Shown: piece by piece, positions 47,043 through 59,375 of the stretch | Position numbering within the stretch: position 1 is the stretch's first letter | Layout of the letters: every line of letters begins with the position of its first letter | Origin: Amia ocellicauda | Taxonomy: Eukaryota > Chordata > Actinopteri > Amiiformes > Amiidae | Direction: 5' to 3' | Length of the DNA stretch: 64,000 bases | Assembly (NCBI RefSeq): GCF_036373705.1 | Contig: NC_089864.1 | Span: 8,144,001 to 8,208,000, forward strand | The notes under the pieces: generated by a model | The model's database searches: none | Told to the model about the DNA's origin: nothing | What the model saw: only the letters and a program-made list of their open reading frames with translations | Position numbers and translations under genes: made by a program

Positions 47043-48264
47043 CACTCACTTAAAGGATTATTAGGAACACCTGTTCAATTTCTCATTAATGCAATTATCT
47101 AACCAGCCAATCACATGGCAGTTGCTTCAATGCATTTAGGGGTGTGGTCCTGGTCAACACAATCTCCTGAACTCCAAACTGAATGTCTGAATGGGAAAGA
47201 AAGGTGATTTAAGCAATTTTGAGCGTGGCATGGTTGTTGGTGCCAGACGGGCCGGTCTGAGTATTTCACAATCTGCTCAGTTACTGGGATTTTCACGCAC
47301 AACCATTTCTAGGGTTTACAAAGAATGGTGTGAAAAGGGAAAAACATCCAGTATGCGGCAGTCCTGTGGGCGAAAATGCCTTGTTGATGCTAGAGGTCAG
47401 AGGAGAATGGGCCGACTGATTCAAGCTGATAGAAGAGCAACTTTGACTGAAATAACCACTCGTTACAACCGAGGTATGCAGCAAAGCATTTGTGAAGCCA
47501 CAACACGTACAACCTTGAGGCGGATGGGCTACAACAGCAGAAGACCCCACCGGGTACCACTCATCTCCACTACAAATAGGAAAAAGAGGCTACAATTTGC
47601 ATAAGCTCACCAAAATTGGACAGTTGAAGACTGGAAAAATGTTGCCTGGTCTGATGAGTCTCCATTTCTCTTGAGACATTCAGATGGTAGAGTCAGAATT
47701 TGGCGTAAACAGAATGAGAACATGGATCCATCATGCCTTGTTACCACTGTGCAGGCTGGTGGTGGTGGTGTAATGGTGTGGGGCATGTTTTCTTGGCACA
47801 CTTTAGGCCCCTTAGTGCCAATTGGGCATCGTTTAAATGCCACGGCCTACCTGAGCATTGTTTCTGACCATGTCCATCCCTTTATGACCACCATGTACCC
47901 ATCCTCTGATGGCTACTTCCAGCAGGATAATGCACCATGTCACAAAGGTCGAATCATTTCAAATTGGTTTCTTGAATAATGACAATGAGTTCACTGTACT
48001 AAACTGGCCCCCACAGTCACCAGATCTCAACCCAATAGAGCATCTTTGGGATGTGGTGGAACGGGAGCTTCGTGCCCTGGATGTGCATCCCACAAATCTC
48101 CATCAACTGCAAGATGCTATCCTATCAATATGGGCCAACATTTCTAAAGAATGCTTTCAGCACCTTGTTGAATCAATGCCACGTAGAATTAAGGCAGTTC
48201 TGAAGGCGAAAGGGGGTCAAACACAGTATTAGTATGGTGTTCCTAATAATCCTTTAGGTGAGTG
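47043..48264 (+). mobile_element. Tc1/mariner-like DNA transposon (second family)
   Basis: Ends CACTCACTTAAAGGATTATT and its near-inverse, flanked by TA at 47041-47042 and 48265-48266. 1222 bp with short terminal inverted repeats (about 28 bp, one or two mismatches). A single degenerate transposase gene reads on the plus strand. Different from the element at 25.9 kb in both termini and protein. Confidence 0.93.
47191..48232 (+). pseudogene. Tc1/mariner-like transposase, stop plus frameshift
   Basis: Starts MGKKGDLSNFERGMVVGARR with a helix-turn-helix (SQSAQLLGFSRTTISRVYKE). After KKRLQFA a TAA (47602-47604) interrupts the frame. Reading resumes in the same frame with WSDESPF (first Asp) and GYFQQDNAPCHK (second Asp), then shifts by one base near 47976 to [20 protein letters not shown] (Glu). 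The DDE triad positions are all present, but two lesions make it inactive. Confidence 0.92.
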
Positions 48265-48449
48265 TATATAACAAATACATAAATAAACTGAATACGCTAA
48301 ATTAGTCGAGTCTGTCCTTGTAAGGAGCAAGAGCTGGCATCTCATAATGAATAGAGACTAGAGTATTATTATTTAAAAACACTTCTCTGCCTCAGGTTGA
48401 AACACGTAGCGATGAGATTCAGGACAGCAAACCCACACTAGTGCTCATC

Positions 48450-48452
<3 letters not shown>

Positions 48453-48481
<29 letters not shown>
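48453..48481. repeat. (GA)n microsatellite
   Basis: GA dinucleotide run of about 29 nt. Confidence 0.95.
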
Positions 48482-51400
48482 CCTGCAACTCCTCGAGGAA
48501 AACAGACCAATTAATCAACAGTTCACATCTACAGGGCCGACAGGAACGCATTCCCTGCGCGGCAGTGGTGCAGGAAATCGACATCACACAGCCCCCCACA
48601 TCCCCGCCCCCCGGCTGCTCGGTGCCACCAAGAGAGGACCACACTCCCGGCCCTACAGATCTCCCCGCTCACTTCCCGGAGACGGCAGCGCTCATAAAGC
48701 ACTGTCTCCGGCGCACGGATGGTCTGCTCCAACTCAGGGGGATGTGTGTCTGCTGAGAACTCCCAGCAGGCTTCAGACGACGCTGTAGGCCTCGCCTTCC
48801 TGGGGATTATCCCACTACTCTTCCTGCCAGCACCCCAGGGTATTGGCTAAAGACTAAGCTACCTCTTTCCCAAAATACACTACACTGAAAAGCAGATCTA
48901 TTTATTTCACTCACTAGCATGACCCAGCTGAATTGAGGGTTTGTGTCGGCCAGAGCAGGTAACAAAGCAGAGAGAACGGACAGGTTGGGAAACAGCTGTT
49001 TTTAAACATTAACATCTGATTCAACAGTCCAGAAAAACACATTTCCAGTTCAGTAGGCTAGGTTTTCCTTTTGACAGCATTGGATGAAAATCACCAGATT
49101 GGGTTCCACTTTAAAAATAACAAAACCAATATTAATAATAGAAAGAATACAAATAAACGTGGCCTGAGGAATATCTGACATTCCAGTGGCGAAGTAAAAG
49201 GCTGCCAATTATATTTAATTACAAGTGTAGAGCTCAAAGTAAGTGCAGTGAAGGGATAAAGTAACACAAACGACTAAATCTGCAAGCTTTGCACTCCGTC
49301 AGCACGCTGTGGTTTCCTGAGATACCCGACGGCTCTGAGGAGGCCGAGCAGAGCAGAGAGACAGAGTGTTCATTTGATCGTTTTTGGACGCTTCGACGGC
49401 GTCTAAAAAAAGACAGGCCTTTCATTCAACTCCTGCTTTTGGTTCGAGTTCGAGATCTCTTCTGCGCTGTCTGTTTCCGGTTTGTCCAACAACACTGTGC
49501 CTACGGTTAGTCTCTCGTGAGGGTCACACATCAGCCGTGCCACTCTGCGCTCGGGTACCGATAACTACAGTGCGTTTACATCGCTTTCTTCACACGTCCT
49601 GGGTGAGCGGGGGAATGCCGTGACAGAGCGTCCATATGAACAAGCCCAGACCCGTCGCACAGACATACACACCGATCCACCAGGAGAGTGACGCACAGAC
49701 ACAGACACCGGCGAAGCGATACACATACCGTAAGAGCGTAAGATGTACGGCTGACATAACAAGCACACAAAATTCATGAGGGTGTTGGCCTACTTCTGCA
49801 CAACAACAACAACAAAAGCACAGTATAACGCCACATTTTGAATTTCATAACAGCCACCTAACGCACTAATGCTAAAAATACATTTCAGGTCTCAAAGCCA
49901 GGGCTCTTGCGCTCTTAAAAGTACACGAGCCAAACTGTGTTTCATATATAACAGCGTTCCTTTGCAAGCAGACGGCCCCTCAAGTCTGGGGCTTTTGAAA
50001 TGCGATCTCCCTGGTGCGTTTGCCCTTCGAGGACCAGCGTGGACTCCACACGGCACAAAACTGCAGCCTCCCCCTCCCCCAGGCTGAGGAAGAGACAAAT
50101 AATATCACTCCTCATCCTCAGCAGCTCCACTCAGACACAGCCCGAGACGTGACGCGTCCGCGGTGAGTCAGCGGGACAATCCAAGAGTCCCGTGTCCGAT
50201 CTGATGCATCGGGGAGCCACTGAATCACTACCGCGTGAATTACAGGGCCCGTGGCGGATTTTCAAACCCCTTCAATTTAAGGAAAAGGCAAACCAGGAGA
50301 CACGGCACCTAGTCTAACTGCAGGCCAGCTGGTAGGCCTCGTTTGAAGGCCGTCTCCGGCACAGATTACCACACGGAGGTCGCAGCTGCGGGCCCACAGC
50401 TGCTGACGAGCCACAGATCATGCTCATAACTGTACGCCCCGCCAATAACGTCACACACGAACACACGTGACAGAATGCAGACATTGTTACAGGACTATGT
50501 TATCCAACAATTTGTGTTTTTTCCGGTGTGTTATTTTGTATTTTGCTTTTTCAGTGCTATCAAAATCGCCATCTGTGAATAGTTTAACTCTGATGGAAAT
50601 TAATTGATAGATAAATAAATAAAACCAGGCACGTTGCTGTTTTGGCTGGATGAGATCCGGAACACATTCTGGGAAAACTCGTTGAAATTCAAGTTAATTC
50701 CCAGCTTGTCTGTCTGTGCTGTTCAGGAGGAATGTTTTCACCCTCCACGCAGTAACTAACAGGTGTCAGTTTTCCTTGCTGGACACTCTTTGACATCCCA
50801 CAACTTTAGAAAAACATGCCTACTGCCAAAAATGTATAGTTTAGATTAGCTGGATTCCTGGATTGTGAAAATACAACAACAATAAAGTATCAACACATCC
50901 GGCACAATTGACAGATAAAGATAAAGTAGTTGAGAAGGAATGATGCTGTAGTAACTGCACACTTGTGGCAAACTTGCAAGACACCGAGTATAGCGCCTTT
51001 ATGCAGACGTTGGAAAAGAAACCTGGTGAAAGTGTAGCATCAGGGAGACAGAGCTGCTCTCTGGATCCTATCAGTACGATGCTTCATCTTCTGAAGAGTG
51101 GATCTAACCACGGCACCAAGAGATTACGACTGACTTAAAACCCTGATCATAGGAGAGACAAAAGAGGTACAGAAACTGGGTGAAATTGAGCTCTTTCTTC
51201 ACTATTACACCTGTGAAATAGCCTGCTTTTTAAAGGCAACAATGATTTGGGGAGTTCTGCTTGAAAGTAGGCTTTTTTATTTCCCCTTCCACTCTGGTCT
51301 TTTAGCAGCGGTGTCATGAACCGTGTAAACGCACTGGTCCCAGTAAACCGCCCACAAGAAAAGGAACCGCAAAAATGCATGAGAAACAAGCGAGTTTATC

Positions 51401-54400
51401 TTCCAGGTTTGCAGTCTCGTCAGGTGGTTCTCGCGGAGTCATCGGGATCACTGTTCCCGTTGGTTCGCTTGAACAAAACTAAATATTAAAAGCGAGGAGA
51501 GGCTGCACTCCAGCTCTGAGTCGTGCGAGAACAGACGCCCAGTCCTGAATCACCAGCTGACTGCTGCCCAGACTTGATGCGTGATTTCTGCATGCAGGGC
51601 TTGAAAGAGAGGATAATCCCTTCCAAACAGCATTACCCAACACTCAGTCGCCAGGAGGAAAACAAACAGCCTTCGACGGGCAGGTTGACATCACAAGCAA
51701 AACGTCAAGTTTCCACCGCTGACTCGAGTCCTAATAATAGGACGCCCGACTTAGGCTGAGACCGGATCTATTTAAGATCAGCTTTACCCAACTAAACCTT
51801 CTGTTTTTACCTTGTCTCTGTTTTTCGAATTGGGGAGAAATTGGTGAGCTGTCCAGGAATGACCCTAATTAGTGCCTTTAGGGATTTTCTCCTTCTGAAA
51901 GAATTTAAATGCTTTTAAACGACGTCCTTCTGTCTAGACTGGAGAGAACGTCCTCGGAGCTGCCCTGAAATTGAAGCGAGCGACAGAAGAGACGAGAATT
52001 CACCTCGCAACACTAACGTGCCGTATCATATCACTGAGTTACAGATGACTAGCCAATCTTTCATAGCTTCGTAGATGAGACTGCGGACAGGAAATGAGTT
52101 TGCTCAGTTCGGTCCTGCGCAGCTCGGCACAGTGCAAGACAAAATAAGGGGGGAAATGAATAATCCCTGCCGCGTGAGACTATTTTATCACTGGAGCAGG
52201 GCAGCTGGCGTATCGGGAGTTGTTCCAACCCATCAGAGTTCAGTCTCGCTCATGGAAAAAAGCGCTCAGATGTCCCTGTTGCCCGTCTCGCGCTTTTCTG
52301 TCCAAATAATCTCTGTATTTAGCCCGAGAGCCACACCTGAGGGCTGAGCCTCGACACACAACACAAGCACTGTTGCAGCAGGGGAAAAAATAAATCTCAA
52401 ACACCAACCCGGCCGCACTGCGCTCCAGTCAGGGCTAAAGCCTCTTTCGTTCGCTTTAAGCCACGTGGTTTGTCTGTTTTGTTGTTGTGGTAGCTGTTCC
52501 AGATGCAGATGTGTGAGAAAGCAACAGACGTCCCCTACAAACCGGTACGGCTTACCGCAATTTACTAATTTCGCGTCGAGTTTAAACAGATGGGCGGCCC
52601 TGCCTGCCGATTCCCCTGTTGCGTTTCTCGTCGTCTCATGAAATACAGGAGGAAGGGAGGCGGGAGGGAGGGAGAGAAAGAATTAAAAAAATAATGAAGC
52701 GAATCAGTGGTGTCACACTCCTGTTGCCAGATTATGACTAATAGAATAAATGGGCTGTGAGCGAACAGGGGCTCTCTTGTGAACGCCGCTGGGGCTGCCA
52801 ATAGCTAGTCTATTACAGCCGTCATCTTGAATGGCGAGGAAAGCAGTCAACAGCTGTGGACAAGGAGAGCTAGCGGGGGCCAGCAGTGAGGCAGGTGGGC
52901 CAGGGAAACCGTTTAAAAACACGACTGACCAACATTCAGGGGTGTATCTAACGGCCTGCGTTTAAAAAAGCACATCAGAAAGTTCAAGAACGGAGATATG
53001 GAAACAGCGTAGCACTGTGCAGAATCGAGCGCCGCCCTTGCAAAGGCCGTTGTCCAAGACTTGCATTCATGGCCGAAACAATCAAGGGGTTGATCCGCTC
53101 TTCCAAACGTTCGCTCTGGTCTGGATGAGACAGACGAGCTGTCAAACCGCAGGGCGACAGCACCGTGTAGAAAGCGAGGTGCCACTCCTGCCCAAACACA
53201 AATCCGACTGGCGGGCAATGCGGGCCAGAAACTGTAGACCTCTGAGGCAACAGAAAAGGAGAGCTGCAACCGGACAAAGTCACAAACTCAAGTGTCTGTA
53301 TATTCAGCAGCCTGGCGGTTTTTCGGATTGACACAGAAAGCTGGACCCGGTGTGGCACAAGCTCTTCATATTGTCCCAGCCTGCTCATGCGTTCCTGGCA
53401 TCGCGCGGTGTGTTTGCCAGCACCATATGACACAGGAATGGAAAGAAAGGAAGAAAGAAAACACACTTAAAACTACTTGAGCTATCAACAGTATGGAAAA
53501 GGTCATCTACAAGGAAACTGGTTTTCTCTGTGGAGACCGAAGACTGAATATTGTCCTCCACCACTAATGCAGGTTGTACACACTGGAGCACAAAGACAAA
53601 GTTGCTGTAAACCGTGCACACACACACAATCACAATGTGTCCTGAAGTCATGCCGAAGTGAGGCATGTTGGGCAGGACTGGCAGGGTTGTGCACAGACTC
53701 ACGTCAACTGAAGCGCAGTTTTGACATGCAGTTGGGGTTTTAACGTGTTGACCCGCTCAGGTCAGTCCCCGGCGCGCAATAAAGGGGCACAAAACGGTTG
53801 CATGCACCGCCTGTCATCGGCTGGAGGAAGCACTGCCGTCTGCCGTGCATTTCCCATCCATGCACTCACCGGTGGCAGGTCGGCATCACTAACCCCCGCC
53901 ACACACAGCCATAACGGGATGCCCAACTTTGCATGCAGCAGCACTGGTGCATCCCTGCTCATCTGCCGGACAGAGCCCGGGGGGGACAGAAAGGCAATCG
54001 TCCCCACTGCCACACACCAAACACGGCTGTGCGGAGCCGCGCACCCCGCTGCGGCGAGGATTCAAACCCCGGCTCGGCGCCTACCTCGATGGGTGTCCGG
54101 TGGCCCCAGCTCCGCGGTGTCGTCCAGGCAGATGATGGCTGATGTTGGGCTACTGATGGCTCTCTAATGTGCCCCACACGGCTCTCCTCTCTGTCTGACC
54201 TCCAATCGCTTTCCAAATACGAGCTCCTGGCTCTCCTCTCACCGTAGTGCGCCGAAGAGACGCGCAGGCGGGTTTGGCGTCAAATGATGCTGCGCAGCTG
54301 CAGACGCAGAGGCATTCAAACCGTGCGTGTTGCGTTATTGACTGCGAGGGCCCGGGCTGGACTGCAGCAGTAAACGCACAGAACTGCTCAGTTTGAATGA

Positions 54401-56683
54401 TGGAAGCAGCAATTCCTGGGGACAGATGCTGTATATATGGATTCATATTTAAACTAGTTTGCAAAGGCTGTTAAATGATGTGCATTTGCAGTGGCGGTGT
54501 GTGCAACTGGTTTGCATTTATTTGGAAGATAACACAATCAAATATAATTGCCAGTGAAAGAAAGAGGTGGATGTTGGTGATTCTTTCGTGTTTTGTTGAT
54601 TTGCTTGTTTTACTACGCGTCTCCCCTCTGTCACTCAGTTTTCACACTTTATACCGTGACACCAGAGCACTTCCTGATTCTTCTCTTTTGAATATGTGTT
54701 ATTTTTGACTCAAAATGGTTGCCCACAGGTGCTGGTGAATGAATCCAGTCTTTCTGAGATGGTCTCTCGCTGGCAGGAGGGGCCACTATCAGAGATTAGG
54801 AGTATTTGTGTGTGTTTTCTCTCCGCTGGCTTAACTGCAGCTCTGAAACATTTAGACCGAATGGAAACAAGATTACGATCTGTCTCTGTGACCTCACAAT
54901 GAAAATAAATGATAGTCTCCGGGAACGTATTTACACAAAACAAAAACACGATGAATCATTTAGCAATTGATTCTATTTTCTAGGAAGAGAGATCAGCCGA
55001 GTCATGTGTATTACTCACGGAGTGAAAACTGAATTTCTCATTTATAAGTGATTGAGCTTGACTATTGCATGGTATGTCTCTGCTATTGACACATCCGTCT
55101 GCTCTGGGCTCTTCCAGTTTTACAGGGAGGCCGTTCCGTCCTTTGACAAACAGGCCCTGCAGATCTCTGGCTGTCAGTTCGTTTGTGATGTCGAGATATG
55201 TATACAGGGTTGTGTCTGACTTTTGCTCTGAGCTTGAGGCAACATTTAGCAATAAACTGGACAAGCACTACCCTCTAGTGGCCCTTCTCTGGGATCCTGC
55301 TCCGAAGCAGGAGATCAGACACAAGAATGTTTCCACTTTTTAAAAGTTTAACACTGTGACAATTTCAATATAATGGATGGCAGCCATGTACTAGTGACTG
55401 CAGTTATAAATACACAGCTGTAACATAATAAACTCTAGTGTACTTATTGTAAAGTGGTGCAGGAACACAGTGTACAGTATTTAAAAGCCGTTACCCTCCC
55501 TCATACCAGCGCGGTAACTCATCTCTCGGGTCATTGTGTTTCACAGTTTGTACAGCCTGATTAAAATGCTCCACTGCTGGCCTGTTTTGTAGCTGTCCAA
55601 TTAAAAGCCGAGAAAGCCTCAGAATCACGGTGTTGTCGTTTCATTTTCAGGTTTGTGTGGATGAGGGAACCGAGCAGCGCTCAGGTCACCTCAAAACCAG
55701 ACAAATTAATTCCCCCCGGCAGAGGCAAGAGCGCAGCACTAAAATAATTGAGCGCTGCTTCCCCCCCGCCGGCTGTGTTCGAGGCCCCGTGATTGGAGAC
55801 CTTAAAAGTAAGCATTGGACAAGTGGAGCATGATTTCAGAGCGCTCTTTAAAATGGTACGGGCCACTGAGAGGTCTCTGCTACTTAGAGACAAAATGAGA
55901 AATGGGAGAAGAAATGCATAGCTAGTTCGTGTGCCACTGCCAACAATCAGATCAGATCAGTGAAACTGCAGCCGTAAAAGCTCAAAACAACACCTAGATA
56001 CTACAAGGCCTTGAAATATTGAGCACAAACACATCAGCTGCTGTTACCCAGCGATAAAGTAAGACACATCAGACAGATTCTGAGATGCTGTTTCAGACAC
56101 ACTACATCCCTGGAGGTGATCTTATTTTCCAAGTAATGTAACAATCAAAGCACTGTGCATCTTATCAATACCGGCTCTGTGCTGAACGTCCTGAGAAGAA
56201 ACTCCCCGCTCCTCAGACCTCTGCTGGAGAGTCTGGGAAGGGCAGGAACGGTCGTCCACACCTCACTCCCTTCTCGTTTTCATGGCCCGGTTTAATGCAT
56301 TTTAACTGAAGTGAGCAATTCCTTTTTTATAGACGGCTGCGTTTCACTAGCTGGTGTAGAGTTACATCACTGACTTTACTGGGAAAGGGGAAATGCAGTG
56401 CACTGACTCTCAGTTTGCTGGGTTTTGGCTGGAAACTAGTTAGCTGTTATGTATGACTGCGCTTACTTCCCCCGAGCATAAAGTGCAGCTCACAGTCCTG
56501 CTGCTGCTGTCATTGGACGGATTGCACTTTAATTGTACGATGATAGCGTTTCTCCAATGCTGAGATGCCCTTCTGGCGCAGAACGCTACTTTCATTGTGT
56601 ACAGAATTTTGTGATTCAGCAACTGTAGCAAAGGAGCTTCAGCAATCTTAATAAAACTATAAATAAAACAAGAGACGACTAGG

Positions 56684-57145
56684 CTCCACACTTCAAGAAA
56701 GATATCGCTGCTCTAGAGGCAGTTCAGCAACCAGACTTATTCCAGGTCTGAAGGGAATGTCCTACTGAGAGACTGAGGACCTGAACCGTTTCACCCTGGA
56801 ACAGAGGAGACTACGTGGGGACTTGATCCAAGTCTTCAAAATCATGAAAGGCATCGACCACATCAAACCAGAGGAGCTTTTCCAGATCAGCAGGGACACA
56901 CGCGCCCGGGGACACAAATGGAAATTGGGCTTCAAGGCATTCAAGACAGAAAACAGGAGACACTTCTTTACACAGAGAGGCGTCACAATCTGAACAAACT
57001 CCCCAGCGATGTGGCTGAAGAGACAATTTGGGATCATTCAAAAACAGACTGGATAGGATCCTTGGATCACTTAGTTATTAATGGACACCAAACGAGCACA
57101 ATGGGGCGAATGGCCTCCTCTCGGTTGGACACTTTATGTTCTTAA
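56684..57145 (+). mobile_element. CR1-type LINE 3' end
   Basis: Closely similar to 44455-44922, including HFKKDIAALEAVQ and the ETENRRHFFTQR-type region. It lacks the AGGAGAG heptamer found in the other copy at about 56721, which shifts its frame. Ends at the family's TTCTTA terminus, only about 400 bp from the CpG-rich tmem60/phtf2 promoter. Confidence 0.87.
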
Positions 57146-57539
57146 TGGGCCATTTGAAGTGGCTCCATGTGGCTAAATACAGGGGGAACAGGAGAGTTTT
57201 ATAATGGCAATGTATGGATGGATTCGTATTTATTGATTGAGTTCATTGTTTAAAGTGATCCATCTGAGCCAAAGTCACCAAACAAATGTACTATAAACTG
57301 TAAAATGTAACATATACCAGGGACTGTGGGTGAATTCATCCCATGTGGCTTGTGGCAGACATGTCTCAATGTTTTGATGTCTTAGAGCCCGGATGACTGA
57401 GTTTATATATATATTGAATCAAATACTCTGTCTTAATCGATAAATCGCTTTGAAACATCTCGGCTGCCCAGCGTCGTTTTTCACAGTGCACTTTTATCCG
57501 CGCTTTACGGTAACAACCTTTGACCCCGGAAATGTTAAG

Positions 57540-57829
57540 CGTTGCCCGTTCCGCCTATCAGAAGAGACGCGCTCGGTGAGTGACACCGATTTGGCCCAAC
57601 GAGATCTCAGAGTGTCGCAACGGAAACGCCGAAAGAGCCAATCAGCGTGCGCGGAGGGCGGGCCGCTGGGCGATCTCGTTGGGTGCTGCTGTGTTTATTT
57701 TCTCATCCGAAGAGGAAGATCGTTTTGGGGGAGATGTGTCCGCTCTCCGTGGCTCTGGCGGTGGACTGTCCCAGGGAATCGAGATAAGCGATGGTGCTGT
57801 GATCGCGCCGGACTGAGCAGGACATCCGG
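57540..57829. promoter_or_regulatory. putative bidirectional promoter of tmem60 (+) and phtf2 (-)
   Basis: A CpG-rich stretch without a TATA box between two divergent genes. A CCAAT box with NF-Y-like context (GAGCCAATCAG, CCAAT at 57638-57642) sits exactly between the arms of an inverted repeat, CCCAACGAGATC (57595-57606) and GATCTCGTTGGG (57672-57683). CpG-rich, CCAAT-bearing, TATA-less promoters are usual for divergent gene pairs. Start sites are inferred, not seen. Confidence 0.6.
57690..57829 (+). other. tmem60: tmem60 noncoding exon 1 (5' end approximate)
   Basis: A strong donor, ACATCCGG/gtaagc, ends the exon at 57829. The matching acceptor, caatcccag at 58315, leads into the coding exon. 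The 5' boundary is a guess from the CpG-rich promoter. A four-codon upstream frame (ATG at 57791, stop at 57800-57802) lies inside. Confidence 0.6.
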
Positions 57830-58315
57830 GTAAGCGGCTTTGGTTGCATCCGCAGATCGCCGGTGCAGGAGCAGCACAGCAGTGTTTATCAGCGTTTATC
57901 TGCATGCAAATCAGCATAGCGCTCGGCTGTCTTGATATCGGGCTGCTTATGAACTTGGCATGTGAAAATACGTGCCATCTCCCATAATCACACCGATCTG
58001 TGCTTTGTGTGGCAGTTACATAAACAAGACCAACCAGCCTGGCTCCAAACAGGGTGCTCAATCAGATGCAACTTGTCAATTATGTCTGTCATGTTGTGCT
58101 TGAGTGGCAGCCTGACTGGAGCAAGGCGATCTTTATAAAGGGTGGGTGGCAGCAAAGCATAGTATTTAACCCAGAAACATGCACCCTACAGCACCACTCA
58201 AGTGTGAGGTATGCTCCCAGGAGCTCAGTAGAGACACAGAAGCATGCATGTGATGGCAATAATACTAATAATGTAACTGTGGCTGTTGTTCTCTCCCCCT
58301 GTGCCCCAATCCCAG

Positions 58316-58373
58316 CCGGGAGGCCCCAGTTTGCACCCCTGGACGCGTGGCGGTTCTGGGCAAGGCGTTTTAA
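58316..58373 (+). other. tmem60: tmem60 exon 2, 5'UTR part
   Basis: Acceptor with pyrimidine tract (ctccccctgtgccccaatcccag ends at 58315 in two short blocks) starts the exon. The 58-nt leader runs to the ATG at 58374. Confidence 0.65.
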
Positions 58374-58778
58374 ATGAGAATGTCCCTGGCACAGAGAGTG
58401 CTGCTCACCTGGGTCTTCACTCTGGTCTTCCTCATCATGCTGGTGCTGAAGCTGGACGAGAAGGTGGGCTGGAACTGGTTCCTCATCTTCCTGCCCGTGT
58501 GGATCTTCGACGCCATCCTGCTGCTCATGCTGGCGGTGAAGATGGCGGGCCGCTGCAAGCCGGGCTACGACCCCCGCCACGGCTCGCAGAACCTGAAGAA
58601 GAAGGCCTGGTACCTGGTGGCCATGCTGCTCAAGCTGGCCTTCTGCCTCACGCTGTGCGCCCGGGTGGAGCACCTGACAGACATCAAGCTGGTGTACGTG
58701 TGCATCCCGCTCTGGGCCCTCCTCGTCGGGGCCATGGTGGAGCTGGGCTGCAACATCTTCCAGGACCGCAGGGACTAG
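58374..58778 (+). CDS. tmem60: tmem60, transmembrane protein 60
   Basis: Intronless 134-codon frame beginning MRMSLAQRVLLTW, which matches the start of vertebrate TMEM60 (133 aa in human). Conserved blocks include LDEKVGWNWFLIF, PVWIFDAILL, DPRHGSQNLKKKAWYL and IPLWALLVG. Four hydrophobic segments (roughly residues 8-25, 34-54, 75-94, 101-122) make it a small four-pass membrane protein. Its function is not established; it resembles the TMEM185 type of membrane proteins. The start is the first ATG of the family N-terminus; a second in-frame ATG lies two codons on. It is divergent from phtf2 and convergent with rsbn1l, as in human. The coding region is markedly GC-rich compared with its surroundings. 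Confidence 0.97.
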   Translation: MRMSLAQRVLLTWVFTLVFLIMLVLKLDEKVGWNWFLIFLPVWIFDAILLLMLAVKMAGRCKPGYDPRHGSQNLKKKAWYLVAMLLKLAFCLTLCARVEHLTDIKLVYVCIPLWALLVGAMVELGCNIFQDRRD

Positions 58779-59370
58779 GGCCGAGCCGGGGGAGGAGTAC
58801 GAGGCCCCGCTGGCTTTCTCACGACGAGCTCCCGGACGCTCACCAAGCTCCCTCTCCGGGTGGCGGCCGCAGACGTTGTTCTCGGAGCGGGACGGGAGAG
58901 GCTCCTGTCTGCTGACAGTATTGACTTGTTAAAGACCCCAAAAGCGGGCGTTTTCGGGGCGGGGCGCTTGGTGCGGTTGCTCAGGGTCGTGTTTGGGTGG
59001 AGGATCTCTCAAAGCCAGAACTGCTTCGTCAGTCTTGAAGAGATGATTAAAGGGGCACCTTAACCTTATTTTATTGACTGTAATTGGCATGTGGTCCGTC
59101 GTGTCCTCCGAGAAGCATCGTCCCGATTTTTTGTTTTTGGAAGGCATGGCCTGCTTGCGTTGGGCTGCTGTTCAGCTATGATTCAGTGACACTCTTATGC
59201 CAATACTACATTTGTCATTAAAACATTAAAACCAAAACATCCTTTATCATTTTAGACTACTGGTGCAGACAGCATTATATGCAGCTCATATACTAAGGAC
59301 ACTTCATGTATCGTTGACATTACGTCCTGTTCTTTGTATTTCAAGAATAAAGACTCATAACGTCGTCCAA
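58779..59370 (+). other. tmem60: tmem60 3'UTR
   Basis: Follows the TAG at 58776-58778. A consensus AATAAA at 59346-59351 would place cleavage about 59365-59375. The middle part becomes AT-rich, as expected for a 3'UTR. Confidence 0.65.
59346..59351 (+). terminator. tmem60: tmem60 polyadenylation signal
   Basis: AATAAA in the context CAAGAATAAAGACTC, 568 nt after the stop codon; the only consensus hexamer near the expected transcript end. Confidence 0.65.
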
Positions 59371-59375
59371 ATGAA

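Larger units (their letters stand above)
34837..57540 (-). other. probable phtf2 5' intron (about 22 kb)
   Basis: If phtf2 starts at the shared promoter near 57.6 kb, this is its first intron. It contains a chimeric LINE (43.86-44.92 kb), a Tc1-like element (47043-48264), another CR1 fragment (56684-57145) and simple repeats. Relatively GC- and CpG-rich patches near 49.2-50.4 and 52-54.3 kb could hide alternative first exons, but none is proven. No protein-coding gene is recognised. Confidence 0.5.

Noticed and set aside
53721..54167. 148-codon plus-strand open frame
   Set aside because: No domain, no splice context and overlapping frames on both strands; length is explained by high GC content.
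58089..58915. Long open frames on both strands over tmem60
   Set aside because: Shadows of the GC-rich tmem60 coding exon; only the 58374-58778 frame matches a known family.
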